Part shown: in pieces, positions 1 to 9,151 of the stretch
How positions within the stretch are numbered: position 1 is the stretch's first letter
Layout of the letters: the number at the start of each line of letters is the position of its first letter
Origin: RYN-230 sp963723595
Lineage (GTDB): Bacteria; Actinomycetota; Actinomycetes; Streptosporangiales; Streptosporangiaceae
Reading direction: 5' to 3'
Assembly: GCA_963723595.1 (NCBI GenBank)
Contig: CAVRRQ010000014.1
Coordinates: 599,343 to 663,342 of the forward strand
DNA: 64,000 nucleotides
Notes under the pieces: model-generated
Database searches by the model: none
What the model was told of the DNA's origin: nothing
Seen by the model: only the letters and a program-made list of their open reading frames with translations
Program-made: the position numbers and the translations under genes

Positions 1-1190
1 GCGAGAAGGTCTGCGGCGACGGCCTCACCCCCCGCGCGGTCAAGGCCCTGATCAGCATGGGCGTGCCGGTCGGCGAGCAGGATGGCTGGGTCCGGAACAA
101 GGGCCTGCGGATCATCGGCGGCGGGATCCGGCTGGAGCTGCCCTGGCCCGAACTGTCCAGCTATCCCGGCTACGGCCTGGTCCGGACCCGGCTCGATTTC
201 GACGAGATCCTCGCCCGCACGGCGCAGAAGGCCGGCGCGCGGCTCCTTGAGGGTGTCACCGTGACGGGCCCGCTGCTCGATGACACCGGCCGGATTGTGG
301 GCGTGAAGGCGCGGGGGCCGGGAGATCCGGGGGTAGCTCCCCGGGAGAGCGGAGCGGGGGGGCGGTCCCCCGGGTCAGCAGGGCCGGAACGCAGTTACCG
401 CGCCCGGGTCGTCGTGGCGGCGGATGGGAATTCATCCCGGCTGTCGCTGGCCATGGGGCTGAGCAAGCGTGACGACCGGCCCATGGGGGTGGCCGTGCGC
501 ACCTACTACACCAGTCCCCGGCACGACGACGATTACCTCGAGTCATGGCTGGACTTGTGGGACGGGCCCCGGCAGCTGCCGGGCTACGGCTGGATCTTCG
601 GCATGGGCGACGGCACCAGCAACGTGGGGCTCGGCATGCTCAACACGTCCGACTCGTTCGGCAACGTCGACTACCGGGACCTGCTGCGCCGGTGGTTGAC
701 CGGGATGCCGGCCGAATGGGGCTACGTCGAGGAGAACCGCACCCAGCCCATCCGGGGGGCCGCCCTGCCGATGGGCTTCAACCGCACCCCGCACTACACC
801 CGGGGGCTGCTCCTCGCCGGGGACGCGGGGGGCATGGTCAACCCCTTCAACGGCGAGGGCATCCCCTACGCCCTGGAGTCCGGGGAGCTGGCCGCCCAGT
901 TCATCACCCAGGCGCTGGCCCGGCCCGACGCCGCCGGGGCCGAGCGGGTGCTGATGGCCTACCCGGAGGCGCTCAAGGCCACCTATGGCGGCTACTACAC
1001 TCTCGGGCGCCGGTTCGTTCAGGCGATCGGCAACCCGAAGGTCATGCAGTTCGCGACCAGGCACGGGATGCCGCGCCCGGCGCTGATGAGGATCACCCTG
1101 AAGTTGCTGGCCAACCTCACCGAGCCCCGAGGCGGCCATGCGACGGACCGGGTGATTCACGCACTGTCTAAGATGACGCCGGCGGCGTAG
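1..1190 (+). CDS. Geranylgeranyl reductase family FAD-dependent oxidoreductase (5' truncated by window edge)
   Basis: The reading frame is already open at base 3 and encodes the family signature CGDGLTPRAV just before the first in-window ATG (57), so the real start and the N-terminal GxGxxG FAD motif lie outside the window. The visible 396 residues hold the second flavin-contact region (LLAGDAGGMVNPFNGEGI, near residue 275 counted from the ATG), typical of the geranylgeranyl reductase group of the p-hydroxybenzoate hydroxylase superfamily. Members reduce isoprenoid double bonds; in actinomycetes the copy upstream of nuoA probably acts on the menaquinone tail. It lies 59 bp upstream of nuoA on the same strand. 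The family is clear; the exact substrate is inferred from the neighbours. Confidence 0.88.
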   Translation, partial: EKVCGDGLTPRAVKALISMGVPVGEQDGWVRNKGLRIIGGGIRLELPWPELSSYPGYGLVRTRLDFDEILARTAQKAGARLLEGVTVTGPLLDDTGRIVGVKARGPGDPGVAPRESGAGGRSPGSAGPERSYRARVVVAADGNSSRLSLAMGLSKRDDRPMGVAVRTYYTSPRHDDDYLESWLDLWDGPRQLPGYGWIFGMGDGTSNVGLGMLNTSDSFGNVDYRDLLRRWLTGMPAEWGYVEENRTQPIRGAALPMGFNRTPHYTRGLLLAGDAGGMVNPFNGEGIPYALESGELAAQFITQALARPDAAGAERVLMAYPEALKATYGGYYTLGRRFVQAIGNPKVMQFATRHGMPRPALMRITLKLLANLTEPRGGHATDRVIHALSKMTPAA

Positions 1191-1249
1191 GCATTTCGTT
1201 CTGCCCCGCAGCTAGAGCGCAACATGGAGAAGGGGAAAGGAGGCGCCTC

Positions 1250-1609
1250 ATGCTGAGCTTGTATGTTCCGGTCATTGTGCTCGGCGGGCTGGCCGCCGTC
1301 TTCGCGATCTTCTCGCTCGGCCTGGGGGCCTTCACCGGCCCGAAGCGCTGGAACCGGGCGAAACTCGAGGCTTACGAGTGCGGGATCGAGCCGACCCAGC
1401 AGCCGGGCGGCAGCCGGTTCCCGGTGAAGTACTACCTGACGGCGATGCTGTTCATCCTCTTCGACATCGAGATCGTGTTCCTCTACCCGTGGGCCGTGGC
1501 GTACGACAACCTCGGCGCCTTCGGCCTCGTCGAGATGGTGCTCTTCATCGTCACTGTTCTGGTCGCGTATGCCTACGTGTGGCGGCGCGGCGGTCTGGAG
1601 TGGGACTAG
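1250..1609 (+). CDS. nuoA: NADH-quinone oxidoreductase subunit A
   Basis: This 119-residue membrane subunit is of normal length for NuoA, with three hydrophobic segments (about residues 5-27, 62-84 and 88-108) and the family signature YECGIEP around residue 42, followed by the conserved FPVKYYLTAMLFILFDIE stretch. NuoA helps seat the hydrophilic arm on the membrane arm near the quinone channel. A strong Shine-Dalgarno site, AAAGGAGG at 1236-1243, fixes the ATG at 1250. It is the first gene of the nuo operon, and nuoB starts three bases after its stop. No shift or oddity is seen. Confidence 0.96.
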   Translation: MLSLYVPVIVLGGLAAVFAIFSLGLGAFTGPKRWNRAKLEAYECGIEPTQQPGGSRFPVKYYLTAMLFILFDIEIVFLYPWAVAYDNLGAFGLVEMVLFIVTVLVAYAYVWRRGGLEWD

Positions 1610-1612
1610 CCG

Positions 1613-2335
1613 ATGGGTGTCGAAGAAAAGCTGCCGAGCGGGATCCTGCTCACCACGGTCGAGAAGGTGGCTGGTTACGCGCGGAAGAGTTCGGTCTGGC
1701 CGGCCACCTTCGGCCTGGCCTGCTGCGCGATCGAGCTGATGCAGACCGGCGGGCCGCGGCATGACCTGGCCCGCTTCGGCATGGAGCGGGCCTCCAACAC
1801 GCCGCGCCAGGCCGACCTGATGATCGTGGCTGGGCGGGTCAGCCAGAAGATGGCGCCCGTGCTCCGGCAGATTTACGACCAGATGGCCGATCCCAAGTGG
1901 GTCATCTCGATGGGCGTGTGCGCCTCCAGCGGCGGCATGTTCAACAACTACGCGATCGTGCAGGGCGTGGACCACGTCGTGCCGGTGGACATTTACCTGC
2001 CCGGCTGCCCGCCGCGGCCGGAGATGCTGCTGGACGCGATCGTGAAGCTGCACGACAAGATCCAGAACATGAAGCTGGGCGCGAACCGTGAGCGCGAGGT
2101 GACCGAACTGGAACAGGCCCGGCTGCGCCGGCTGCCGCTGACCGCCAGCCTGGCGGCCGGCCAGTCACACAACCCGGCGGGCGGCCCCACCATGCTGGCC
2201 ACCCCCGCGTCCGGTACGCCAGCACTGGGTTCGCCCACCGTGAGCGCCGAGGACCTGGGCTCGCGGGCCGCGGCCGAGCCCGAGGGGGCCATCCGCCGCG
2301 ATGCACGGCCGGACGAGACGGGGAGCGGCCGGTGA
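1613..2335 (+). CDS. nuoB: NADH-quinone oxidoreductase subunit B
   Basis: NuoB carries the terminal [4Fe-4S] cluster N2, which passes electrons to quinone. The ligand cysteines are all present: the double Cys in FGLACCAIE, the Cys in MGVCASSGG and the Cys in YLPGCPPRPE. Conserved sequence ends near residue 165. A further 75 residues rich in Ala, Gly, Pro and Thr form a low-complexity tail that makes this protein (240 aa) longer than the usual 160-185. Such tails occur in actinobacterial NuoB and are probably disordered. The stop overlaps the GTG start of nuoC (GTGA at 2332-2335), indicating coupled translation. Confidence 0.96.
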   Translation: MGVEEKLPSGILLTTVEKVAGYARKSSVWPATFGLACCAIELMQTGGPRHDLARFGMERASNTPRQADLMIVAGRVSQKMAPVLRQIYDQMADPKWVISMGVCASSGGMFNNYAIVQGVDHVVPVDIYLPGCPPRPEMLLDAIVKLHDKIQNMKLGANREREVTELEQARLRRLPLTASLAAGQSHNPAGGPTMLATPASGTPALGSPTVSAEDLGSRAAAEPEGAIRRDARPDETGSGR

Positions 2336-3058
2336 GTGAGCACACGCCACCCGGCGGGGCCGAACCTGACGAGGCGGCGCTGGCGGGCCAGGGGCGCCTG
2401 AACGAGCAGGTCGTCCGGACCGGCATGTTCGGCACCCAGACCACCGGGGACACCTCCGGCTACGGCGGCCTGCAGGTCCGGCGGGCCCCGCCGCCCTTCA
2501 CGCCGCGGCCCTACGGCTCGTACTTCGACGAGGTTACCGACGCGCTGGCCACCCGCCTGGAGGCGGACGGCGGCGGCTTCGAGCGAGGCCGTGGAGCGGG
2601 TGATCGTCGACCGCGGCGAGCTCACCCTGCACGTCCGCCGGGAGCACCTGGTCGCGGTGGCCCGGCTGCTGCGCGACGAGCCATCGCTCGCGTTCGAGCT
2701 GTGCGGCGGCGTGTCCGGGGTGCACTACCTCGCCGACGTGGGCCGCGAGCTGCACGCGGTTTACCACCTGGTGTCGATCACGCACAATCGCCGGCTGCGG
2801 CTCGAGGTGAGCGTGCCCGACGCCGACCCGCACGTGCCCTCCGTGGTGAGCGTCTACCCGACCTGCAACTGGCACGAGCGCGAGACCTGGGACTTCTTCG
2901 GCATCGTCTTCGACGGGCATCCCGCGCTGACCAGGATCGAGATGCCGGACGACTGGAAGGGCCACCCGCAGCGGAAGGACTACCCGCTGGGCGGGATCCC
3001 GGTCGAGTACCGCGGCGCCACCGTGCCGCCGCCGGATGAGCGGAGGTCGTACACGTGA
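2332..3058 (+). CDS. nuoC: NADH-quinone oxidoreductase subunit C (one apparent +1 shift near 2581)
   Basis: NuoC is a hydrophilic subunit of the quinone-binding module. The N-terminal 83 residues, including a QTTGDTSGYGG segment typical of actinobacterial NuoC, are read from GTG 2332. The conserved rest, with VSGVHYLADV, the hallmark HERETWDFFGI and the C-terminal RKDYPLGG, is in the next frame. Removing one base near 2581 joins them as ...GGF-SEAVERVIVDRG. The stop at 3056-3058 overlaps the GTG of nuoD. Every neighbour is needed for the same complex and both halves are well conserved, so a sequence error is more likely than a broken gene. Confidence 0.9.
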
Positions 3059-4443
3059 CCACCCAGGCCAGCGGGCCGGGAGGACCAGCCGCGGACGCAC
3101 CCCCCGCGGACGGCACCGGCGAAGGCACCGAGGGCCGCGTTTACAACGTGGCCGGGGGGGACTGGGACGAGGTCGTCCAGGCCCTGCAGGACAGCGCCGA
3201 CCAGGAGGACACCGAGCACCTCGTCGTCAACATGGGCCCCCAGCACCCGTCCACGCACGGCGTGCTGCGCCTGGTGCTGACCCTGGATGGGGAGACCGTC
3301 ACCGAGCTCCGGCCGGTCATCGGGTATCTGCACACCGGCATCGAGAAGAGCATGGAGTTCCGCACCTGGACGCAGGGCGTCACGTTCTGCACCCGCGCGG
3401 ATTACCTCTCACCCATCTTCAACGAAACGGTGTACTGCCTGGCGGTCGAGAAGCTGCTCGGGGTGGAGGCAGAGGTACCTGAGCGGGCCAGCATCCTGCG
3501 GGTCATGATGATGGAGCTGAACCGGATCGCCTCGCACATGACGGCGATCGGCACGTTCGGCCTGGAACTCGGGGCCACCACCGTGTTCCTCTATGCGGTG
3601 CGCGAGCGCGAGCGGATCCTCGACCTGTTCGAGCTGATCACCGGGCTGCGGATGAATCACGCCTACGTGCGCCCGGGCGGGGTGTCGCAGGACCTGCCGC
3701 GAGGTGCCCTCGACGCGATCCGCGAGTTCCTCGGCCGGATGCCGCACCAGCTGGCTGAGCTGCGCTCGCTGCTGGACGCCAACCCGCTCTACCTGGCCCG
3801 GACTAAGAACGTCGCCTACCTGGACCTGGCGGGCTGCATGGCGCTGGGCGTGACCGGCCCTCTGCTGCGCGGGACCGGGCTGCCCTGGGATCTGCGCAAG
3901 AGCCAGCCGTACTGCGGCTACGAGACGTACGACTTCGAGGTGCCCACCCAGGGCACCTGCGATGCGTACGGCCGGTACCTGGTCCGCATCGACGAGTGTG
4001 ACCAGTCGCTGAGGATCATCGAGCAGGCCGCCGACCGGCTGGCCGGGCCGAGGCCGGAGCACGACCCGGTGATGATCAGTGACCCGAAGATCGGCTGGCC
4101 GGCCAAGCTGGCCCTGGGCGGTGACGGGCTTGGCAACTCGCCGGATCACATCGCGCACATCATGGGCCAGTCGATGGAAGCGCTGATCCACCACTTCAAG
4201 CTGGTCACCGAGGGTTTCCGGGTGCCCGCGGGGCAGGTGTACACGGCGGTGGAGTCGCCGCGGGGCGAACTGGGCTGCCATGCCGTCAGCGACGGCGGCA
4301 CCCGGCCGTACCGGGCGCACTTCCGCGACCCGTCGTTCACCAACCTGCAGGCCGTCTCGGCCATGGCCGAGGGCGGCATGGTCGCCGACGTGATCCCGGC
4401 CGTGGCCAGCATCGACCCCGTGATGGGAGGCGTGGACCGTTGA
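3055..4443 (+). CDS. nuoD: NADH-quinone oxidoreductase subunit D
   Basis: The 462-residue NuoD is the large 49-kDa-type subunit that forms the quinone pocket with NuoB. The conserved start of the domain, NMGPQHPSTHGVLRL, is at about residue 60 after a 55-residue variable leader. Also visible are VIGYLHTGIEKS, ELNRIASHM and the C-terminal GELGCHAVSDGG and PSFTNLQ blocks. The hydrogenase-like Ni cysteines are absent, as expected for complex I. It starts at GTG 3055, overlapping the nuoC stop, and ends in MGGVDR-TGA, which is the beginning of a threefold tandem repeat running into nuoE. Confidence 0.96.
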   Translation: MTTQASGPGGPAADAPPADGTGEGTEGRVYNVAGGDWDEVVQALQDSADQEDTEHLVVNMGPQHPSTHGVLRLVLTLDGETVTELRPVIGYLHTGIEKSMEFRTWTQGVTFCTRADYLSPIFNETVYCLAVEKLLGVEAEVPERASILRVMMMELNRIASHMTAIGTFGLELGATTVFLYAVRERERILDLFELITGLRMNHAYVRPGGVSQDLPRGALDAIREFLGRMPHQLAELRSLLDANPLYLARTKNVAYLDLAGCMALGVTGPLLRGTGLPWDLRKSQPYCGYETYDFEVPTQGTCDAYGRYLVRIDECDQSLRIIEQAADRLAGPRPEHDPVMISDPKIGWPAKLALGGDGLGNSPDHIAHIMGQSMEALIHHFKLVTEGFRVPAGQVYTAVESPRGELGCHAVSDGGTRPYRAHFRDPSFTNLQAVSAMAEGGMVADVIPAVASIDPVMGGVDR

Positions 4444-4560
4444 GTCAGCATCGGCGCGAGGTCTGCATCGACGCTCTGCTAGCATGGGAGGCGTGGACCG
4501 ATGAGCATACGGCGCGGGTCGGCATTGAGCTCCGCTGCCATGGGAGGCGTGGACCGGTAA
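4423..4560. repeat. Imperfect tandem triplication of the nuoD 3' end in the nuoD-nuoE junction
   Basis: The 17-mer ATGGGAGGCGTGGACCG occurs at 4423-4439, 4484-4500 and 4540-4556, giving units of 61, 56 and about 20 bp; the spacers between the 17-mers are similar but diverged. Each copy carries a GGGAGG Shine-Dalgarno-like core and encodes the last residues of NuoD (MGGVDR). Copies 1 and 2 are followed in frame by TGA and copy 3 by TAA. The third copy ends in TAATG, so it overlaps the ATG of nuoE. The second copy also opens a 19-codon mini-ORF (4501-4560) that ends on that same TAATG. Confidence 0.85.
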
Positions 4561-5318
4561 TGGCGCTGTCGCAGGAGGCGCGCGCCCGGCTGGAGCCGGA
4601 CGCCGCACAGATCATCGGCCGCTACCCGGTGTCGCGGTCGGCGCTGCTGCCGCTGCTGCACCTGATGCAGGCCGAGGAGGGTTACCTCACCGAGGACGGC
4701 ATCGAGTTCTGCGCTGAGCAACTGGGGCTGGCCAAGGCGGAGGTCACCGCGGTGGCCTCCTTCTACACCATGTACAAGCACCACCCTGTGGGTGACTACC
4801 ACGTCGGGGTCTGCACCAACTCCCTGTGCGGGGTCATGGGCGGCGACGCGATCCTGGCTGACCTGGAAGACCATCTGGGCATCGGCGACGACGGGACGAC
4901 GCCCGACGGCAAGGTCAGCCTGGAGCACCTGGAATGCAACGCCGCCTGCGACTACGCGCCGGTGGTGATGGTCAACTGGGAGTTCTTCGACAACCAGACC
5001 CCCCAGTCCGCGCGGAACCTGGTGGACGGGCTGCGGTCCGGCGCGGAGGGGATCTCACCCACCCGCGGCGCGCCCCGGCTGTGCACCTGGAAGCAGGCGT
5101 CCCGGATCCTGGCCGGGTTCCCCGACGATCAGGCCGCCGAGGGGAACACGGCCGGTGAGCCCTCCCTGGCGGGCCTGAAGGTGGCCAGGGAGCAGGGCTG
5201 GACGCCCGGCGAGGAGGCCGGTGCCGGGAGTTCCGGGCCATCCGGATCCGGAGGGACCCCAGATCGCGCCGCGGCACCGCGGCCCACGAGCGGGAACGGG
5301 AACGGGAAGACCACGTGA
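4560..5318 (+). CDS. nuoE: NADH-quinone oxidoreductase subunit E
   Basis: NuoE binds the [2Fe-2S] cluster N1a of the NADH-oxidising module. The thioredoxin-like domain shows both ligand pairs, CTNSLC and ECNAAC, preceded by the helical region RSALLPLLHLMQAEEGYL. I start it at ATG 4560 (MALSQEAR), which follows GGGAGG in the third junction repeat and overlaps an upstream TAA. The same frame stays open back to TTG 4440, but those 40 residues are translated repeat and resemble no NuoE N-terminus. About 70 residues after the conserved domain are low-complexity Gly/Ala/Pro. The stop overlaps the GTG of nuoF. Confidence 0.93.
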   Translation: MALSQEARARLEPDAAQIIGRYPVSRSALLPLLHLMQAEEGYLTEDGIEFCAEQLGLAKAEVTAVASFYTMYKHHPVGDYHVGVCTNSLCGVMGGDAILADLEDHLGIGDDGTTPDGKVSLEHLECNAACDYAPVVMVNWEFFDNQTPQSARNLVDGLRSGAEGISPTRGAPRLCTWKQASRILAGFPDDQAAEGNTAGEPSLAGLKVAREQGWTPGEEAGAGSSGPSGSGGTPDRAAAPRPTSGNGNGKTT

Positions 5319-6619
5319 CTACTCTGCTGACCCCGGAGCTCACCGCGTTCTGGGACGAGCCCGACTCGTTCACCCTCGCGGCCTACAAGCGCGACGGCGG
5401 GTACGGTGCCCTGCCCAGGGCCCTGGCCCTGCAGCCCGACGAGGTCGTGCAGACCATGAAGGACTCGGTGCTGCGCGGCCGCGGCGGGGCGGGTTTCCCC
5501 ACCGGCCTGAAGTGGGGGTTCATCCCGAAGGGCGGCGACAAGCCGCACTACCTGGTGGTGAACGCCGACGAGTCCGAGCCCGGCGCCTGCAAGGACATGC
5601 CGACCCTGCTGAACAACCCGCAGGCGCTGATCGAGGGCATCGTGATCGCCTGCTACGCGATCGACGCGCACCGGGCCTTCATCTACGTGCGGGGCGAGGT
5701 GCTGCACGTCATCCGCCGGCTGCACTTCGCGGTGGCCGAGGCCTACGAGGCCGGGTACCTCGGCACCGACATCCTCGGTTCCGGGTTCGACCTCGAGGTG
5801 GTGGTGCACGCCGGTGCGGGCGCCTACATCTGCGGCGAGGAGACCGCGCTGCTCGACTCGCTGGAGGGCTACCGCGGGCAGCCCCGGCTGAAGCCGCCGT
5901 TCCCGGCGGTGGCGGGACTGTACGCCTGCCCCACGGTGGTCAACAACGTTGAGTCCATCGCCACCGTGCCCTACATCCTCGGTCACGGGGCGGCGGATTT
6001 CGCGGCCTACGGCACCGAGAAGTCCAAGGGCTTCGGCATCTTCTCCCTGTCCGGGCACATCACCCGGCCCGGCCAGTACGAGGCGCCGCTCGGCACGACC
6101 CTGCGTGAGCTGCTGGACCTGGCCGGCGGCATGCGGTCCGGGCACCGGCTGAAGTTCTGGACCCCGGGCGGCTCGTCCACCCCCCTGTTCACCGACGAGC
6201 ACCTGGACGTGCCGCTGGACTACGAGTCGGTCGCCGCGGCCGGGTCCATGCTCGGCACCCGGTCGGTCCAGCTCTTCGACGAGACGACCTGCGTGGTCCG
6301 GGTCGTGCTGCGCTGGATCAAGTTCTACGAGCACGAGTCCTGCGGCAAGTGCACGCCGTGCCGGGAAGGCAGCTGGTGGGTGGTCCAGCTGCTCGAGCAG
6401 CTGGAGCGGGGCGAGGGCAGCGAGGCTGACCTGGACAAGCTCCTCGATATCTGCAGCAACATCACCGGGCGCGCGTTCTGCGCGCTGGGCGACTCGATCG
6501 AGGCCCCGGTGAAGTCGTCCATCCGCTACTTCAAGGACGAGTACCTCGAGCACCAGCGGCACGGCGGCTGCCCGTTCGACCCGGCCGCGTCAACGCTATT
6601 TGCCATGGAGTCCGCCTGA
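5315..6619 (+). CDS. nuoF: NADH-quinone oxidoreductase subunit F (NADH- and FMN-binding)
   Basis: NuoF (434 aa, normal length) holds the NADH site, FMN and [4Fe-4S] cluster N3. The glycine-rich dinucleotide site RGRGGAGFPTGLKWGF is near residue 55, the FMN-contact region NADESEPGACKD near 85, and the cluster ligands SCGKCTPCREG near 347, with the fourth Cys in the AFCALGDS segment about 40 residues later. The start is GTG 5315, overlapping the nuoE stop. The stop TGA overlaps the ATG of nuoG in TGATG. No anomaly is seen. Confidence 0.97.
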   Translation: MTTLLTPELTAFWDEPDSFTLAAYKRDGGYGALPRALALQPDEVVQTMKDSVLRGRGGAGFPTGLKWGFIPKGGDKPHYLVVNADESEPGACKDMPTLLNNPQALIEGIVIACYAIDAHRAFIYVRGEVLHVIRRLHFAVAEAYEAGYLGTDILGSGFDLEVVVHAGAGAYICGEETALLDSLEGYRGQPRLKPPFPAVAGLYACPTVVNNVESIATVPYILGHGAADFAAYGTEKSKGFGIFSLSGHITRPGQYEAPLGTTLRELLDLAGGMRSGHRLKFWTPGGSSTPLFTDEHLDVPLDYESVAAAGSMLGTRSVQLFDETTCVVRVVLRWIKFYEHESCGKCTPCREGSWWVVQLLEQLERGEGSEADLDKLLDICSNITGRAFCALGDSIEAPVKSSIRYFKDEYLEHQRHGGCPFDPAASTLFAMESA

Positions 6620-9151
6620 TGCCCCTGCCGTCAAACCAGCCCGTGCCGGCGAACCAGTCAGTGCAGCCGAACCGGCCCGCCGAGCCGGCCGGCCCCTCCC
6701 CGGCCAGCGCCTCGGCCGCCGTGGCCAAGCCGGCGGACGGGGTCACCGTCACCATCGACGGGTTCGAGATCGCCGTGCCCAAGGGGACCCTGGTGATCCG
6801 GGCCGCGGAGCAGCTCGGCATCCAGATCCCGCGGTTCTGCGATCACCCGCTGCTCGACCCGGTCGGCGCCTGCCGGCAGTGCCTGGTGCACATCGAGGGC
6901 CAGCCCAAGCCACCGGCCTCCTGCACTACCACCTGCACCGAGGGCATGGTGGTGCACACCCAGCTCACGTCGCCCGTGGCGGAGAAGGCGCAGCGCGGCA
7001 TGATGGAACTGCTGCTGGTCAACCACCCGCTCGACTGCCCCATGTGCGACAAGGGCGGCGAGTGCCCGCTGCAGAACCAGGCCATGTCCACCGGACAGGG
7101 TGAGACCCGGTTCGACGGGGTGAAGCGGACCTTCCCCAAGCCGATCGCGCTGTCCACGGAGGTGCTGCTCGACCGCGAGCGGTGCGTCCAGTGCGCCCGG
7201 TGCACCAGGTTCGCCGACCAGATCGCCGGTGACCCGCTCATCGAGCTGCTCGAGCGCGGGCCGCAGGAGCAGGTGGGCGTGGCCGAGGGCGTGCCGTTCG
7301 ACTCCTACTTCTCCGGCAACACCGTGCAGATCTGCCCGGTCGGCGCGCTGACCGGTGCGGCGTACCGGTTCCGGGCCCGCCCGTTCGACCTGGTGTCGGA
7401 GCCGAGCGTGTGCGAGCACTGCGCGGCGGGCTGCCGCCAGCGCACCGACTACCGGCGCGGCGCGGTCACCCGCCGGCTGGCCGGCAGTGACCCGCAGGTC
7501 AACGAGGAATGGAACTGCGACAAGGGCCGCTGGGCGTTCACCTACGCCACCCAGCCGGACCGGCTCACCGGCCCGCTGGTGCGGGGCGCCGACGGCGTCC
7601 TGACCCCGGCCTCCTGGCCCGACGCTTTCGCGGCCGCCGCCCGCGGGCTGGCGGCGGCGCGCGGCCGGGCCGGGGTGCTGACCGGCGGGCGGCTGACCGC
7701 CGAGGATGCCTACGCCTACGCCAAGTTCGCCCGGGTGGCGCTGGGCAGCAACGACATCGACATGCGGGCCCGCCCGCACTCGGCCGAGGAAGCGGAGTTC
7801 CTCGCGGCGAACGTGGCCGGCCGCGACATCCAGGTCAGCTACGCCGACCTGGAACGGGCTCCCGTGGTCCTGCTGGCCGGGTTCGAGCCCGACGACGAGT
7901 CCCCCATCATCTTCCTGAGGCTGCGCAAGGCGGCCCGCGCGGGCACCGTGACCGTGTACTCCATCGCCCCGCTGGCCAGCCGCGGGCTGACCCGGATGTC
8001 CGGGGTCCTGCTGCCCACCGTCCCGGGGGGCGAGGCCGCCGCGCTGGGCAGCCTGATCAGCGGCACCGGGCTGGATGACGCGGGCCGTGCGGCCAAGGAT
8101 GCCCTGGCGGCCGACGGCGCCATCATCCTGGTCGGGGAGCGGCTCGCGGAAGTGCCCGGGGCGCTCAGCACCGCCGACCGGCTGGCCCGGGCGACCGGGG
8201 CCCGGCTGGCCTGGATACCCCGGCGGGCGGGTGAGCGGGGCGCCATCGAGGTGGGCGCGCTGCCGAACCTGCTGCCCGGCGGCCGCCTGGCCGCCAGCTC
8301 GCAGGCGCGGGTGGAAATGGCCCGGGCCTGGGGCGTGGCGTCCCTGCCCCCGCTGCCCGGCCGGGACACCACGCAGATCCTGGCGGCCGCGGCCGACGGT
8401 GACATCGACGCGCTGGTGATCGCCGGGGTGGACCTGGATGACCTGCCTGACCCGGAGGCGGCCCGGGCCGCGCTGGAGGCCGCGCCGTTCGTGGTCAGCC
8501 TGGAACTGCGGCCGAGCACGGTCACCGACCGCGCCGACGTGGTGCTCCCGGTGGCGGCGGTCGCGGAGAAGCCCGGCACGTTCGTGAACTGGGAAGGGCG
8601 GCCTGGCACGTTCAAGGCGGTGCTGGACGTCCCGGGCGTCGAATCTGACCTGCACGTGCTGCGCCGGATCGCCGACGAGATGGATGTGCACCTGGGCCTG
8701 CCCGACGCCGCCGCGGCGCGGCGCGAGCTCGCCGCGCTGGGCGTGGTGGGCGGTTCCCCGGTGGCCGAGGCGGCCGAGACCGCGCACGGGGCGCCGCTCG
8801 CCTCGGCTCGCGACACCGGGCCGCCGGAGCCGGGCGCCGGTGAGGCTCTCCTGGTGACCTGGCACCAGCTGCTGGACGCGGGGCGGATGCAGGACGGGGA
8901 GCCGTTCCTGGCCGGTACGGCCCGGCCGGTGGTGGCCCGCGATGTCCGCGGCGACCGCGGCGCAGGCCGGGACCTCCGACGGCGGTAAGGTCACTGTGGC
9001 CACCGCGCGGGGTTCGCTGACCCTTCCGGTCGAGGTGGCCGTCATGCCGGACCGGGTGGTGTGGCTGCCGACCCGGTCGGCGGGATCCGAGATCCGGCGG
9101 GAGCTCGCGGCCGGACACGGCAGCCTGGTGACCCTGAGGAGTGCGGAATGA
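6619..9151 (+). CDS. nuoG: NADH-quinone oxidoreductase subunit G (one apparent +1 shift near 8941)
   Basis: NuoG is the large iron-sulfur subunit. After a 35-residue variable leader it shows the [2Fe-2S] ferredoxin domain (RFCDHPLLDPVGACRQC), the His-Cys3 cluster motif (HPLDCPMCDKGGECPLQ), the ferredoxin-like cluster ERCVQCARCTRF with ICPVGALT, and then the molybdopterin-oxidoreductase-like region with CEHCAAGC. The uncorrected frame ends at 8988, but the last 70 residues (KVTVATARGSLTLPVEV, DRVVWLP) lie in the next frame and run to 9151. Skipping one base near 8941 joins the parts. The corrected stop overlaps the ATG of nuoH, matching the spacing elsewhere in the operon. Confidence 0.93.

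Noticed and set aside
4440..4559. Upstream TTG start for nuoE giving 40 more residues
   Set aside because: The extra residues are translated tandem repeat and match no NuoE N-terminus. ATG 4560 has its own ribosome site and the usual overlap with a stop codon.
5129..6562. A 477-codon minus-strand frame opposite nuoF
   Set aside because: Same cause: no ribosome site, no domain, and it lies fully antisense to an intact conserved gene.
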